Position numbers and translations under genes: made by a program. This document shows, piece by piece, positions 56,601-64,000 of a stretch of DNA of 64,000 nt (its first letter is position 1; each line of letters starts with the position of its first letter). Under the pieces are notes generated by a model. The model saw nothing but the letters and a program-made list of their open reading frames with translations. It made no database searches and was not told the origin of the DNA. This DNA is from Thalassoglobus neptunius (lineage in GTDB: Bacteria; Planctomycetota; Planctomycetia; Planctomycetales; Planctomycetaceae). The stretch spans positions 16,101-80,100 of the forward strand of contig NZ_SIHI01000017.1 in the NCBI RefSeq assembly GCF_007859735.1, written 5' to 3'.

Positions 56601-57389
56601 TCAATTGGACTCCGCACGTGAACGTTCCCTCGCGACGAACGCAGCATAGTCTGCAGCGGTATCAATTCCAACGGACTGGTGATGAACAACTTCGACAAGA
56701 ATCGAGGCTCCCGCTTCCAGGGCGCGAAGTTGCTCAAGGCGTTCCAGTTTCTCAAGTTCTGACGGAGGAAGTTGCGTCAACGCAAGCAAAAACTCCGGTC
56801 GATAGGCGTAAATCCCAAGATGAAGAAGCCACGGACTCCGGCGGAATGCGGCATCTTCACCGGTTGGACTGATCAAATCGGACGGCGGTCCATCTCGATA
56901 AAACGGAATCGGTGATCGACTGAAATAGAGGGCTCGACCGTCTGCTGCCCGGACAACTTTCACGCATCCGGTATCGTTGAGTGTCGCGATCGAATCGATC
57001 GGAGTCGCGAGAGTTCCCATTTCGACGGTCGGCGCGCGGTCCATTCTCTCAACGAGTGCATCAATACAGCTGGATTCCAACTCGGGCTCGTCCCCCTGAA
57101 TATTGATCACCAGTGAAATATCCTCGGAACACGAGCGGACAACTTCCGCGATTCGATCGGTTCCGCTCGGATGTTCACCGGTCATGACGCACTCCGCGCC
57201 AAACTTCTCGCAAGCACTCACGATCGAATCGTCATCGGCCGCGATGATCACACGGTCGAGCCGCTCCGCCCGACATGCCGATTCCCAGGCATACTGAATG
57301 AGCGGTTTTCCGGTCTCATCCAGAAGCATTTTTCCCGGCAATCGCGACGACTGCATCCTCGCTGGAATCACTCCAATCACTTGTGACAT
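56601..57389 (-). CDS. kdsB: 3-deoxy-manno-octulosonate cytidylyltransferase
   Basis: KdsB, 262 residues from ATG 57389 (MSQVIGVIPARMQSSRLPGK), which is the standard family start; an in-frame ATG 18 codons upstream is rejected. The nucleotide-binding loop PARMQSSRLPGKML, the motif TGEHPSGTDRIAEV, then NIQGDEPELE and YFSRSPIPFYRDG are all diagnostic. It activates Kdo with CTP for lipopolysaccharide assembly, so the organism should make an LPS inner core. pyrG is downstream. Confidence 0.96.
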   Translation of the reverse strand: MSQVIGVIPARMQSSRLPGKMLLDETGKPLIQYAWESACRAERLDRVIIAADDDSIVSACEKFGAECVMTGEHPSGTDRIAEVVRSCSEDISLVINIQGDEPELESSCIDALVERMDRAPTVEMGTLATPIDSIATLNDTGCVKVVRAADGRALYFSRSPIPFYRDGPPSDLISPTGEDAAFRRSPWLLHLGIYAYRPEFLLALTQLPPSELEKLERLEQLRALEAGASILVEVVHHQSVGIDTAADYAAFVARERSRAESN

Positions 57390-57508
57390 CTCATTTGTTC
57401 CGTCAATGATTCCCGAAACAGACCTGACAACCTTTAACACCATTCACGGCAGACTCTCGCCAATCGACAACAAGACATCAAGCCGGAATCACATTAGACT
57501 TTACTGAT

Positions 57509-57533
57509 CAATCCCTGTATCAAAGAGGGATTG
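57509..57533 (+). promoter_or_regulatory. Inverted repeat upstream of the sulfatase gene
   Basis: CAATCCCT (57509-57516) and AGGGATTG (57526-57533) form an 8-bp inverted repeat around 9 bases. GTATCAAA also occurs twice in direct orientation here. It lies 46 bases before the sulfatase start and could be an operator; there is no T-run, so it is not a terminator. Confidence 0.25.
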
Positions 57534-57579
57534 TATCAAACTGCAATGTCCTGGGTTCCTCGAAGCAAGGTGACTAACA

Positions 57580-59031
57580 ATGAGACGCATCCGACCGATG
57601 TTGATGCTCGGAATTCTATTGCTGACGACCTCTCTGCCCGCTGCTGAGGAACGCCCCAATATCCTGTTCATTCTCACCGATGATCAGGCTCCGTGGGCAC
57701 TGGGGCTTTCCGGTCACCCGCACGCTCACACGCCGCACCTTGACGAACTGTTTCAGTCCGGGGCTTATCTTCCGAACAGCTTCACCGTCACACCCGTTTG
57801 CAGCCCGTCACGTGTCAGCACGTTGACCGGTCGCTACGGAAGCGAAATGGGAATCACCGACTGGTTGAATCCGAGAGTGGAACCGGATCACGGTATCGAA
57901 CCCGGAATCCCGACATGGCCGGAAGAGCTTCGAAAGACAGGCTATCAAACAGCTCTGATTGGAAAGTGGCACCTCGGGCTGCTCGACTCACAACATCCGA
58001 CGCAATTCGGGTACGTCGACTTCATGGGATTTCGCGGCGGAGGAACTTCTCCCTTCCGACCGACATTGGAAGTCGACGGATCAACCCAAACGGTCAATGG
58101 ACTCACGACCGACATCCTCACCGACGAAGCCATTCGCTGGCTGCGATTGTACGAAAAGAAGGACGGACCATTTGCGTTATCGCTTCATTACCGTGCTCCG
58201 CATGCCCGCTGGCTTCCTGTCCGCGATGAAGATTGGGCTCCGTTCGATGGTCTCGATCCCGAACTTCCTCATCCTGATTACCCCGATTTGAAGGTCGAAG
58301 ATATCAAGCGGCGAACCCGGGAGTACCTGGCGAGTGTGGCGGGCGTCGACCGAAATGTCGGCAAGCTTCTCGAAGAACTGCAACTCCTGCAGCTTCACGA
58401 AAACACCATCGTCATCTACACCAGTGACCACGGATACAACATGGGTCACAACGGAATCTGGCACAAAGGGAACGGACACTGGATCGTCAACACCCCTCCC
58501 CCAGCCACTGAGAACATTCCACGTGGGCAACGGCCAAACATGTACGATCACTCCATTCGTGTCCCAACCGCAATTCGCTGGCCCGGAGTCATCGAAGCCG
58601 ACACCATCATCGATGAAACCGTCTCAAATCTCGACTGGTTCCCAACCATTCTGTCGATGGCAAATATCCCCATCAGCGACGATCTCACGCTCCGCGGTCA
58701 CGATCTGACTCCGCTGCTCAAAGGCGATCAGATAGAGTGGGACAACGACTTTTACGGGGAATACACGACGAAACATCAGTCGAAGACAAAAATGCGAATG
58801 TACCGCACTCCCCTTTGGAAACTGATCCGGGATTTCGGAAACCCAGAGCGAGACGAACTTTACGACCTCAAGAACGATCCCGAAGAACGAACCAATCTGT
58901 ACAATTCCGACGACCCGGAAGTTCAGGAGACCATTCGCGAGCTGTCAAGAAAAATGTCCCGCGAAATGCAGGCTCTTAACGACCCGGTCTGGACGCAACG
59001 ACAGGGCGGAGTCTCGAGCGAATCGGAATGA
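57580..59031 (+). CDS. Secreted arylsulfatase-family sulfatase
   Basis: The protein has 483 residues with signal peptide ending near LPAAEE. RPNILFILTDDQAPWALG supplies the metal-binding Asp pair (Asp34, Asp35). CSPSRVSTLTGRYGS (Cys74-Arg78) is the sulfatase signature C-x-P-x-R, in which the cysteine is converted to formylglycine. ALIGKWHLG and the later TSDHGYNMGHNGIWHKG give further active-site residues. It is a Cys-type sulfatase that probably desulfates algal or host polysaccharides, as in many planctomycetes. No maturation enzyme gene is in the window. Confidence 0.94.
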   Translation: MRRIRPMLMLGILLLTTSLPAAEERPNILFILTDDQAPWALGLSGHPHAHTPHLDELFQSGAYLPNSFTVTPVCSPSRVSTLTGRYGSEMGITDWLNPRVEPDHGIEPGIPTWPEELRKTGYQTALIGKWHLGLLDSQHPTQFGYVDFMGFRGGGTSPFRPTLEVDGSTQTVNGLTTDILTDEAIRWLRLYEKKDGPFALSLHYRAPHARWLPVRDEDWAPFDGLDPELPHPDYPDLKVEDIKRRTREYLASVAGVDRNVGKLLEELQLLQLHENTIVIYTSDHGYNMGHNGIWHKGNGHWIVNTPPPATENIPRGQRPNMYDHSIRVPTAIRWPGVIEADTIIDETVSNLDWFPTILSMANIPISDDLTLRGHDLTPLLKGDQIEWDNDFYGEYTTKHQSKTKMRMYRTPLWKLIRDFGNPERDELYDLKNDPEERTNLYNSDDPEVQETIRELSRKMSREMQALNDPVWTQRQGGVSSESE

Positions 59032-59189
59032 GTGAAGTCCCAAGCATTCATTCTCCCAAATCGAATTCGCTTCTGTTATCTTTCAGGGACGCCGTTTTCT
59101 GCGGAAGTTTGCGACAGAAATTTTCCTTCGCACACCATTCTCACCTACAATTTCAGTAAGACCAATCGACTACCTCTCAGGAGAAACGT

Positions 59190-60554
59190 GTGGCCGACGA
59201 GAACAAAAAAGCTGCAAAATGCTTCCAGCATGGGAACAAAGCAATGCAAGCAGGCAACTGGGATATGGCCGTACAGATGTTCAGCCAGTGTGCTAAACTC
59301 GTCCCGCACAACCTGACTTATCGCCAGTTGTTGCGGAACAGCACGAAAAAGAAGTACGACGAGAACAAAAAAGGCGCCGGAACGCTTGCGAAAACGAAGC
59401 TCATTTCGCTTCGTAGCAAGGTCAAAAAACTGAAGAAAGCGGAAGAGTGGGAAGAGGCCATGGCACTCGCCGAAGAGGGCCTCTTGTTGAATCCGTGGGA
59501 TGCTCAATTGAACGTCGATGTCGCGGAATGCAGCATGGCACTCGACATGGGTGAAGTCGCACGATTCGCTTACATGGAAGCTGTCAAAGCCGCTGAGAAG
59601 GACAAAGATATCCACCTGGCATTCGCTGAGTTACTGGAAAATCGAGGCGAGTTTTCCGAAGCATTCAAAATCTGGGAACGCGTTGCCAAAATCGACCCCA
59701 AAGATGTCAACGTCAGTCGCAAGCTCTCAGCATTGGCAGCTCGTCAGGCAACTGCCGACGCGAACTTCGAAGGGGCAGAAACAGCGAGTGAGGCAGCCCT
59801 CCACAAAAACTTCGCGAAAGACTCTCGCTCCACCCATGGTCAGGAAGGTGATACCGAAACCGCACTCCGCCATCAGATTCGCCGCGAGCCCGAACAAGTC
59901 GAGCACTACATCAAACTCGCTCGGCACTTGAAGCAGTCTAAGAAGTACGAAGAGTCCTACGAGATCACCAAGACCGCGCTCGAAGTCTCTGGCGGCGACC
60001 CCGGTATTCGAGAACAACTCGAAGATGCCGAGTTGCTGCTCATGAAGCACAACGTCGACCTCGCCAAAGAGCGAGCGAACGAAACCGGCGATCCGGATCA
60101 CCGCAAACAAGTCGCCGAACTCTCCAAAGAATGGCGAGCCCGGCGAATTGAAGTTCTCTCCTCTCGAGAACAGCGTCATGCTCAAAACATGAACGTGAAG
60201 ATCGAACTCGCGGAATTGGTCATGCAGCTGCAGGAGTGGTCGCGTGCCATTCCGTTGCTCCAAAAAGCGAGTCAGGACCCGCGACTGAAAACACGAGCAC
60301 TCGTGATGTTGGGCAAGTGCTTCATGTATGACAACAAGATGGCACTGGCAAAGGGACAATTCGAACGGGCTGTCCCGGGTCTGAATGCAGAGTCGCAACC
60401 GGAAACCTACAAAGAAGCCCACTACTTGCTGGCACGAGTCTGTGAAGAAACCGGCGACAACGAAAAAGCCATCACCCATTACGGAGAAGTGCTCGTAATC
60501 GACTATGACTACAAGGATGCCAATGCGAGGATGGAGAAACTGCAAGCGAGCTAG
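59190..60554 (+). CDS. Cytoplasmic TPR-repeat protein
   Basis: The protein has 454 residues and starts at GTG 59190 with AGGAG 7 bases upstream. It has no signal peptide. Helical repeats are of TPR type (KAAKCFQHGNKAMQAGNWDMAVQMFSQCAKLVP near the start, then EWEEAMALAEEGLLLNPWD, then SEAFKIWERVAKIDPKDVNV, and a C-terminal set YLLARVCEETGDNEKAITHYGEVL). A basic Lys-rich stretch (KLISLRSKVKKLKKA) lies near residues 70-85. It probably acts as a scaffold. The TAG stop codon is the first three bases of a dispersed repeat element. Confidence 0.82.
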   Translation: MADENKKAAKCFQHGNKAMQAGNWDMAVQMFSQCAKLVPHNLTYRQLLRNSTKKKYDENKKGAGTLAKTKLISLRSKVKKLKKAEEWEEAMALAEEGLLLNPWDAQLNVDVAECSMALDMGEVARFAYMEAVKAAEKDKDIHLAFAELLENRGEFSEAFKIWERVAKIDPKDVNVSRKLSALAARQATADANFEGAETASEAALHKNFAKDSRSTHGQEGDTETALRHQIRREPEQVEHYIKLARHLKQSKKYEESYEITKTALEVSGGDPGIREQLEDAELLLMKHNVDLAKERANETGDPDHRKQVAELSKEWRARRIEVLSSREQRHAQNMNVKIELAELVMQLQEWSRAIPLLQKASQDPRLKTRALVMLGKCFMYDNKMALAKGQFERAVPGLNAESQPETYKEAHYLLARVCEETGDNEKAITHYGEVLVIDYDYKDANARMEKLQAS

Positions 60555-60657
60555 AGCAAGTTGCTCTTTCCTGTGCACTCGCTTGCGCTGTTTCATAAGT
60601 TAAGAAGCTGCGCTTGCTCGTGCGAGATCGGGCACACAAAATTAGAAAATGCTCTAA
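60552..60657 (+). repeat. Dispersed 104-106 bp element, copy 3
   Basis: It starts TAGAGCAA-G-TTGCTCT and ends TGCTCTA, so its outermost 7 bases (TAGAGCA/TGCTCTA) are perfect inverted repeats. The core CACTCGCTTGCGCTGTTT matches the other two copies (5302-5405, 39994-40097). The element overlaps the TPR gene stop codon and lies 129 bases upstream of the UbiB-family gene, in the same direction. Confidence 0.85.
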
Positions 60658-60786
60658 AACGACTCGTGATTCGATGAGTGTTTCGGGATGTTTCTCGATC
60701 GAAAAGCGTTTCCGTCCGATGCTGAAAGGCGATTTGCGTCTTGTCCTGGATGCTGACAAAATCGAACACACATCTACCAAGACAAA

Positions 60787-62469
60787 ATGGCCGACCGCGT
60801 GCAACCTTATCCACTTCGCTTTATCAGGAACGTCAATCGAGGTCGCGAAATTGCGACCGTCCTGCTGAATTACGGATTCGGCGACGTTTTAGAACGTCTC
60901 GGGCTGCTCAAGTATCTCAAGTGGGGCCGCCGCGTACTCATGCGGTCGCCCGACGAAGAGATCGAAGCCCTGACAACTGCGACGCGGATCCGGCTCACCT
61001 TTCAGGATCTCGGCCCGACGTTCGTCAAGTTCGGTCAGGTCCTGAGCACACGCCCGGACCTTGTCCCGACCGATGTGATTGTCGAACTCAAACAGCTTCA
61101 GGAACAGGTCCCTCCCTTTTCCTCTGAAGAGTCACAGGCAGCCGTTCTTCGAGCTTTTAAGAAACCGACAGCTGAGCTGTATGCAACGTTTGACGAAACT
61201 CCACTCGCAGCCGGATCGCTCGGACAGGTTCACTGCGCCACCGACTTCGATGGGCGGAAGTTCGCGGTCAAAATACGACGCCCCGATGTCCAGCATGAAA
61301 TCGAACGCGACCTGTCGCTCATGCTGGAAATCGCACAGCTTCTCGAAAACCATATCCCCGAGTCGAAAGCTTTTGACCCGGTTGGCTTGGTGAATCATTT
61401 CTCTCGCACCGTTCGACGCGAAATGAACTATCAGAGAGAAGCCCGCACGATGCGCGAGTTCAAGAAGCTCTTTCAAGACGACTGCCGCCTGATCATTCCG
61501 GACGTCGATGATGCCCGTTCCTGCGACTCCATTTTAACAATGGAGTTTGTCGACGGCGTCAATATCACCGATCTCGACTCGATTCGGTCCCTTGGCTTGT
61601 CGCCCTCAGATGTCGCGACCACCGGAGCTGACATCTTCATGAAACAGGCATTCGAATTCGGAATCTTTCACGGAGACCCGCATCCCGGCAACCTTCGCGT
61701 TCATCCTTCTGGAGCCATCATCCTGCTCGACTATGGAATGATCGGATTTCTGTCAGAAGAAAAGCGAGATTTACTCATCGACCTGTTACTCGCTGTGACT
61801 CGAAACGATGTTGAGTCCGCTGTGTCGATCATTCTCGAACTCGGTCAGCCGACACAGGAAGTCGAGGAACATCTTCTCAAGGCAGATGTCCGCGATTTCA
61901 TCGACGCCTATTACGGTGTCGACTTGGGAAAACTGAACATCGGCAGTTTGCTGAACGACTTTATCACAATCCTCGCTAACCACGGGCTGCGGTGTCCCGG
62001 TGATCTGATTCTACTGATTCGCTCCATCGTGACGCTTGATGGCATCGGTCGACAACTCTGTCCGAAGTTCAATCTCGCTAATGTTCTCGCTCCCAAAATT
62101 GAAACAATTGTCAAAAGGCGCTACGACCCCAAACGGATTGCACAGCGCACACTCGCTGACATGAAGAAGCTGTTTCAGGTGGCCCACGACCTTCCCATTC
62201 ACCTCGGACGGACGCTTCAGAAAGTGAGCCAGGATGACTTGAAAGTTCAATTCGAGCACAAGGGTCTCGACCGGCTCATCACCGAGTTCGATCGATCCAG
62301 CAACAGAATTGTGGTCGGAGTGGTGATTTCCTCACTGGTCGTCGCCGCAGCACTGATCATCAGAACGACGAGCCAAGCGTCGCTGTGGGTCGCTGTCCCG
62401 ATGTTTATGATCAGCGGATTCCTAGGACTGTGGCTGGTCTGGGGAATTCTGCGAAGCGGACGGCTTTGA
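60787..62469 (+). CDS. UbiB/ABC1 (AarF) family protein kinase-like protein
   Basis: The protein has 560 residues. The N-terminal KxGQ motif is FVKFGQVLSTRPDLVP (about residue 79). The alanine-rich loop that replaces the kinase glycine loop reads PLAAGSLGQVH, the kinase lysine is in FAVKIRRP, and HGDPHPGNLRV and LLDYGMIG are the catalytic and metal-binding loops. Two C-terminal membrane helices (about 500-555, VVGVVISSLVVAAALII and VPMFMISGFLGLWLVWG) anchor it, as in UbiB. Members support isoprenoid quinone synthesis through an unusual ATPase activity. This is the best-supported role, but quinone linkage is inferred from the family. Confidence 0.92.
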   Translation: MADRVQPYPLRFIRNVNRGREIATVLLNYGFGDVLERLGLLKYLKWGRRVLMRSPDEEIEALTTATRIRLTFQDLGPTFVKFGQVLSTRPDLVPTDVIVELKQLQEQVPPFSSEESQAAVLRAFKKPTAELYATFDETPLAAGSLGQVHCATDFDGRKFAVKIRRPDVQHEIERDLSLMLEIAQLLENHIPESKAFDPVGLVNHFSRTVRREMNYQREARTMREFKKLFQDDCRLIIPDVDDARSCDSILTMEFVDGVNITDLDSIRSLGLSPSDVATTGADIFMKQAFEFGIFHGDPHPGNLRVHPSGAIILLDYGMIGFLSEEKRDLLIDLLLAVTRNDVESAVSIILELGQPTQEVEEHLLKADVRDFIDAYYGVDLGKLNIGSLLNDFITILANHGLRCPGDLILLIRSIVTLDGIGRQLCPKFNLANVLAPKIETIVKRRYDPKRIAQRTLADMKKLFQVAHDLPIHLGRTLQKVSQDDLKVQFEHKGLDRLITEFDRSSNRIVVGVVISSLVVAAALIIRTTSQASLWVAVPMFMISGFLGLWLVWGILRSGRL

Positions 62470-62522
62470 ACTCGCCGTCGATCAACGTGACCAGTGGTCG
62501 CGTTCCTCGAATTTAGCGGGCG

Positions 62523-63470
62523 TCAGTTCGAGCAGAAATCACTTTCGATGTGCCGCTCATGGTCGCGAATCTGCTCAACTTTCTCTTTGAGACTCGAGAT
62601 GTTCTGGCGGAAATTCTCGACAGCCAGTCGAAACTGCTTCTGATGCGATAACCACGTTCGGCTATCACGTTCTTCACTCATGAGCCGACTCAACTCGAGA
62701 ATCGAAGCTTCGAGTTCCTGTTTGACCTGTTCGACAACTTCTTCAGCGATCCGTTGCCCGTCTTTAGCGAGGCGATGGATAATTTCCCGATCTTCGTAGC
62801 GCTGCTGAGCGGTCAGCACGAGAGTCTTTTCGACTTCCTTATTCTTTCTCTCGACGTCTTCCATGTTCACAAGTCGACCAAACGGATTGTGACTCTGCTT
62901 GGCTTCATAGGCCTGCTCTTCGGCCTTCCTCAATCCAACGATGGCTTTCTTGAAGTTCGGTTTGAGCTCGACAGCCCGCCGGTAATTCAGAATCGCCTGG
63001 CTGTGATTCTTCATTTCGATGAGAACATTGCCCAGATTGGAATAAGCCTCTGCCATTTCCGGATCAAGACGAATCGCTTCCTTGTACGCGGAAACTGCCA
63101 TCGAAAGCTGATTCAATCCTTTATGCGCAATTCCAAGATTGTAATAAGCTTCCGGAGAACGTCGGTCGCGCGACAACGCACTTCGCAGAGTCTTGACCGC
63201 TTCCTGATAGTTCTTCATCTTGTTGTAGACTGCGCCGAGATTAATCATCGCCGCGGAGTTCTTGGGATCTAAACGCATCGCACGTTGATAGAGTTGAACC
63301 GCCCGTTCGTAATCTTTCGTCAGAAAGCAAAGGCCAGCGAGATTCTCGTGTGCGACGACCAGATCCGGATCGCTTTCCACAGCCTCTTCCAGCAACTTGA
63401 TCGCTTGCCGCACGTTCTTTTCTGACAAGCACGCACTTGCTTGGGCACACAGATCTTCCGCCGTCGACAT
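62523..63470 (-). CDS. TPR protein with C-terminal coiled coil
   Basis: The protein has 315 residues without a signal peptide. Five to six canonical TPRs occupy residues 1-185 (AIKLLEEAVESDPDLVVAHENLAGLCFLTKDY, AVQLYQRAMRLDPKNSAAMINLGAVYNKMKNY and following). The rest is strongly helical and charged (EDVERKNKEVEKTLVLTAQQ, then QVKQELEASILELSRLMSEE) and probably forms a coiled coil. It may be a cytoplasmic scaffold or an O-GlcNAc-transferase-like TPR module without a catalytic domain. Partners unknown. It converges with the UbiB-family gene. Confidence 0.85.
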   Translation of the reverse strand: MSTAEDLCAQASACLSEKNVRQAIKLLEEAVESDPDLVVAHENLAGLCFLTKDYERAVQLYQRAMRLDPKNSAAMINLGAVYNKMKNYQEAVKTLRSALSRDRRSPEAYYNLGIAHKGLNQLSMAVSAYKEAIRLDPEMAEAYSNLGNVLIEMKNHSQAILNYRRAVELKPNFKKAIVGLRKAEEQAYEAKQSHNPFGRLVNMEDVERKNKEVEKTLVLTAQQRYEDREIIHRLAKDGQRIAEEVVEQVKQELEASILELSRLMSEERDSRTWLSHQKQFRLAVENFRQNISSLKEKVEQIRDHERHIESDFCSN

Positions 63471-63891
63471 GACCCCACCCTAATCTTGATATCACGAAAC
63501 CGGGTACGCAGTCTTTTCCATCGGCTACGAGCAATCCCGCATTACACGCAGTCGCAATCGTCGAAGCTAGCTAGTCTTTCGAAAGCATTTCTCGGCCGGG
63601 CAACACTCATCGTCGTGCTCACTTCGCACTTGAGTGTGATTTCCATCGCGTCGAAAATGCATGATCGAATAAAAACTATACCCTGTTTGCCAGTACCAGT
63701 GCAAAGTCAATTGCGGCCTCGCCCGTCGCATCGATCGACGGTTACTGGAGTTTAGAGAACCTGGAGCACTTGAGAGCCCCCCTTCTGAAACCGATATCGA
63801 TCCCCAAAACGCAGACCTTCTGGAACATTTCAGCCAGCACGCAAACAAGAACAAGAGAGGCTCAAAGCTCAGAGCCTATCCGGAATCCTCT
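63471..63891. other. Intergenic region next to an insertion sequence
   Basis: About 420 bases without a credible gene. The sequence AGAGCCTATCCGG near 63871, just outside the transposase stop codon, could be the terminal inverted repeat of the insertion sequence. The other end lies beyond the window, so this cannot be confirmed. Confidence 0.4.
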
Positions 63892-64000
63892 TCATGCTGT
63901 AAGTCGGTATTTGAACGGAGCTTGGTTGGGTGAAGGAGCTAAGCGGCGGAGCATGCGACCAATGGAAGCCACATAGATCATGGCTTCGCTCGATTTGGTG
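63892..64000 (-). mobile_element. IS5-like transposase, C-terminal end (partial)
   Basis: On the minus strand the last 36 codons of a gene enter the window, ending in TGA at 63892-63894. They read TKSSEAMIYVASIGRMLRRL followed by APSPNQAPFKYRLTA. The pattern S-E-A-M-I-Y-x-A-x-I-x-x-M-L-R-R-L is the typical C-terminus of IS5-family (IS1031/IS427-like) DDE transposases. Activity cannot be judged from this fragment. Confidence 0.8.

Overview
The window looks like a chromosomal segment of a member of the Planctomycetota, probably the family Planctomycetaceae. The evidence is gene content: a DUF1559 protein with its pilin-like segment and H-X-G-type tail, a secreted sulfatase, a Tat-exported Gfo/Idh/MocA oxidoreductase, a ThuA-domain protein, a bacterial beta-RFAP synthase (tetrahydromethanopterin-type C1 chemistry), many TPR proteins, and glycine/arginine-rich secreted proteins. 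Base composition looks moderate (low fifties %GC by eye, not computed). I see no rRNA, no tRNA, no CRISPR array and no prophage.

Layout. 1-8.8 kb: 3' end of a PolB-like exonuclease gene, a secreted thioredoxin-like protein, purC, an HtrA-like protease, corA, a sugar-type ABC binding protein and permease (no ATPase gene beside them), and a small PDZ protein. 8.8-14 kb, mostly minus strand: a PilZ protein, beta-RFAP synthase, thrS, and a membrane protein. 14-19 kb: folK, a large DUF1559 protein and an M16 peptidase. 19-36 kb: a type II secretion / type IV pilus-like locus. gspE and a giant secretin-N-module protein lie on the minus strand; an EF-hand protein, gspF, gspG and four further pseudopilins (H, I, J, K), then gspL- and gspM-like genes, lie on the plus strand. 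36-47 kb, mostly minus strand: a phytanoyl-CoA-dioxygenase-like protein (plus strand), an OYE-type oxidoreductase, a Gfo/Idh/MocA protein, a coupled pheT-HAD-exonuclease/phosphatase trio, trpD, trpF, a small membrane protein and queE. 47-54.9 kb, plus strand: csrA with a sigma-54-like promoter, a 1097-residue multidomain protein, a TPR lipoprotein and a ThuA protein. 54.9-57.4 kb, minus strand: kdsB and pyrG, which share CTP chemistry. 57.5-62.5 kb: a sulfatase, a TPR protein and a UbiB-family kinase. 62.5-64 kb: another TPR protein and the 3' end of an IS5-like transposase gene.

The least explained signals are non-coding. (1) A 104-106 bp dispersed element with short inverted ends occurs three times (5302-5405, 39994-40097 on the minus strand, 60552-60657), each time upstream of and co-oriented with a gene. 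(2) A rod-like, roughly 180-200 nt structured RNA candidate on the minus strand (about 51605-51804) ends in a strong intrinsic terminator that no protein gene accounts for. (3) A four-helix leader lies between csrA and the 1097-residue protein gene (47867-47990). On the protein side, the secretion locus is unusual. Its secretin-like protein carries about eight ring modules and a Spy-like N-terminal region but no recognisable outer-membrane barrel, and its GspM-like protein carries Ig/cadherin-like domains.
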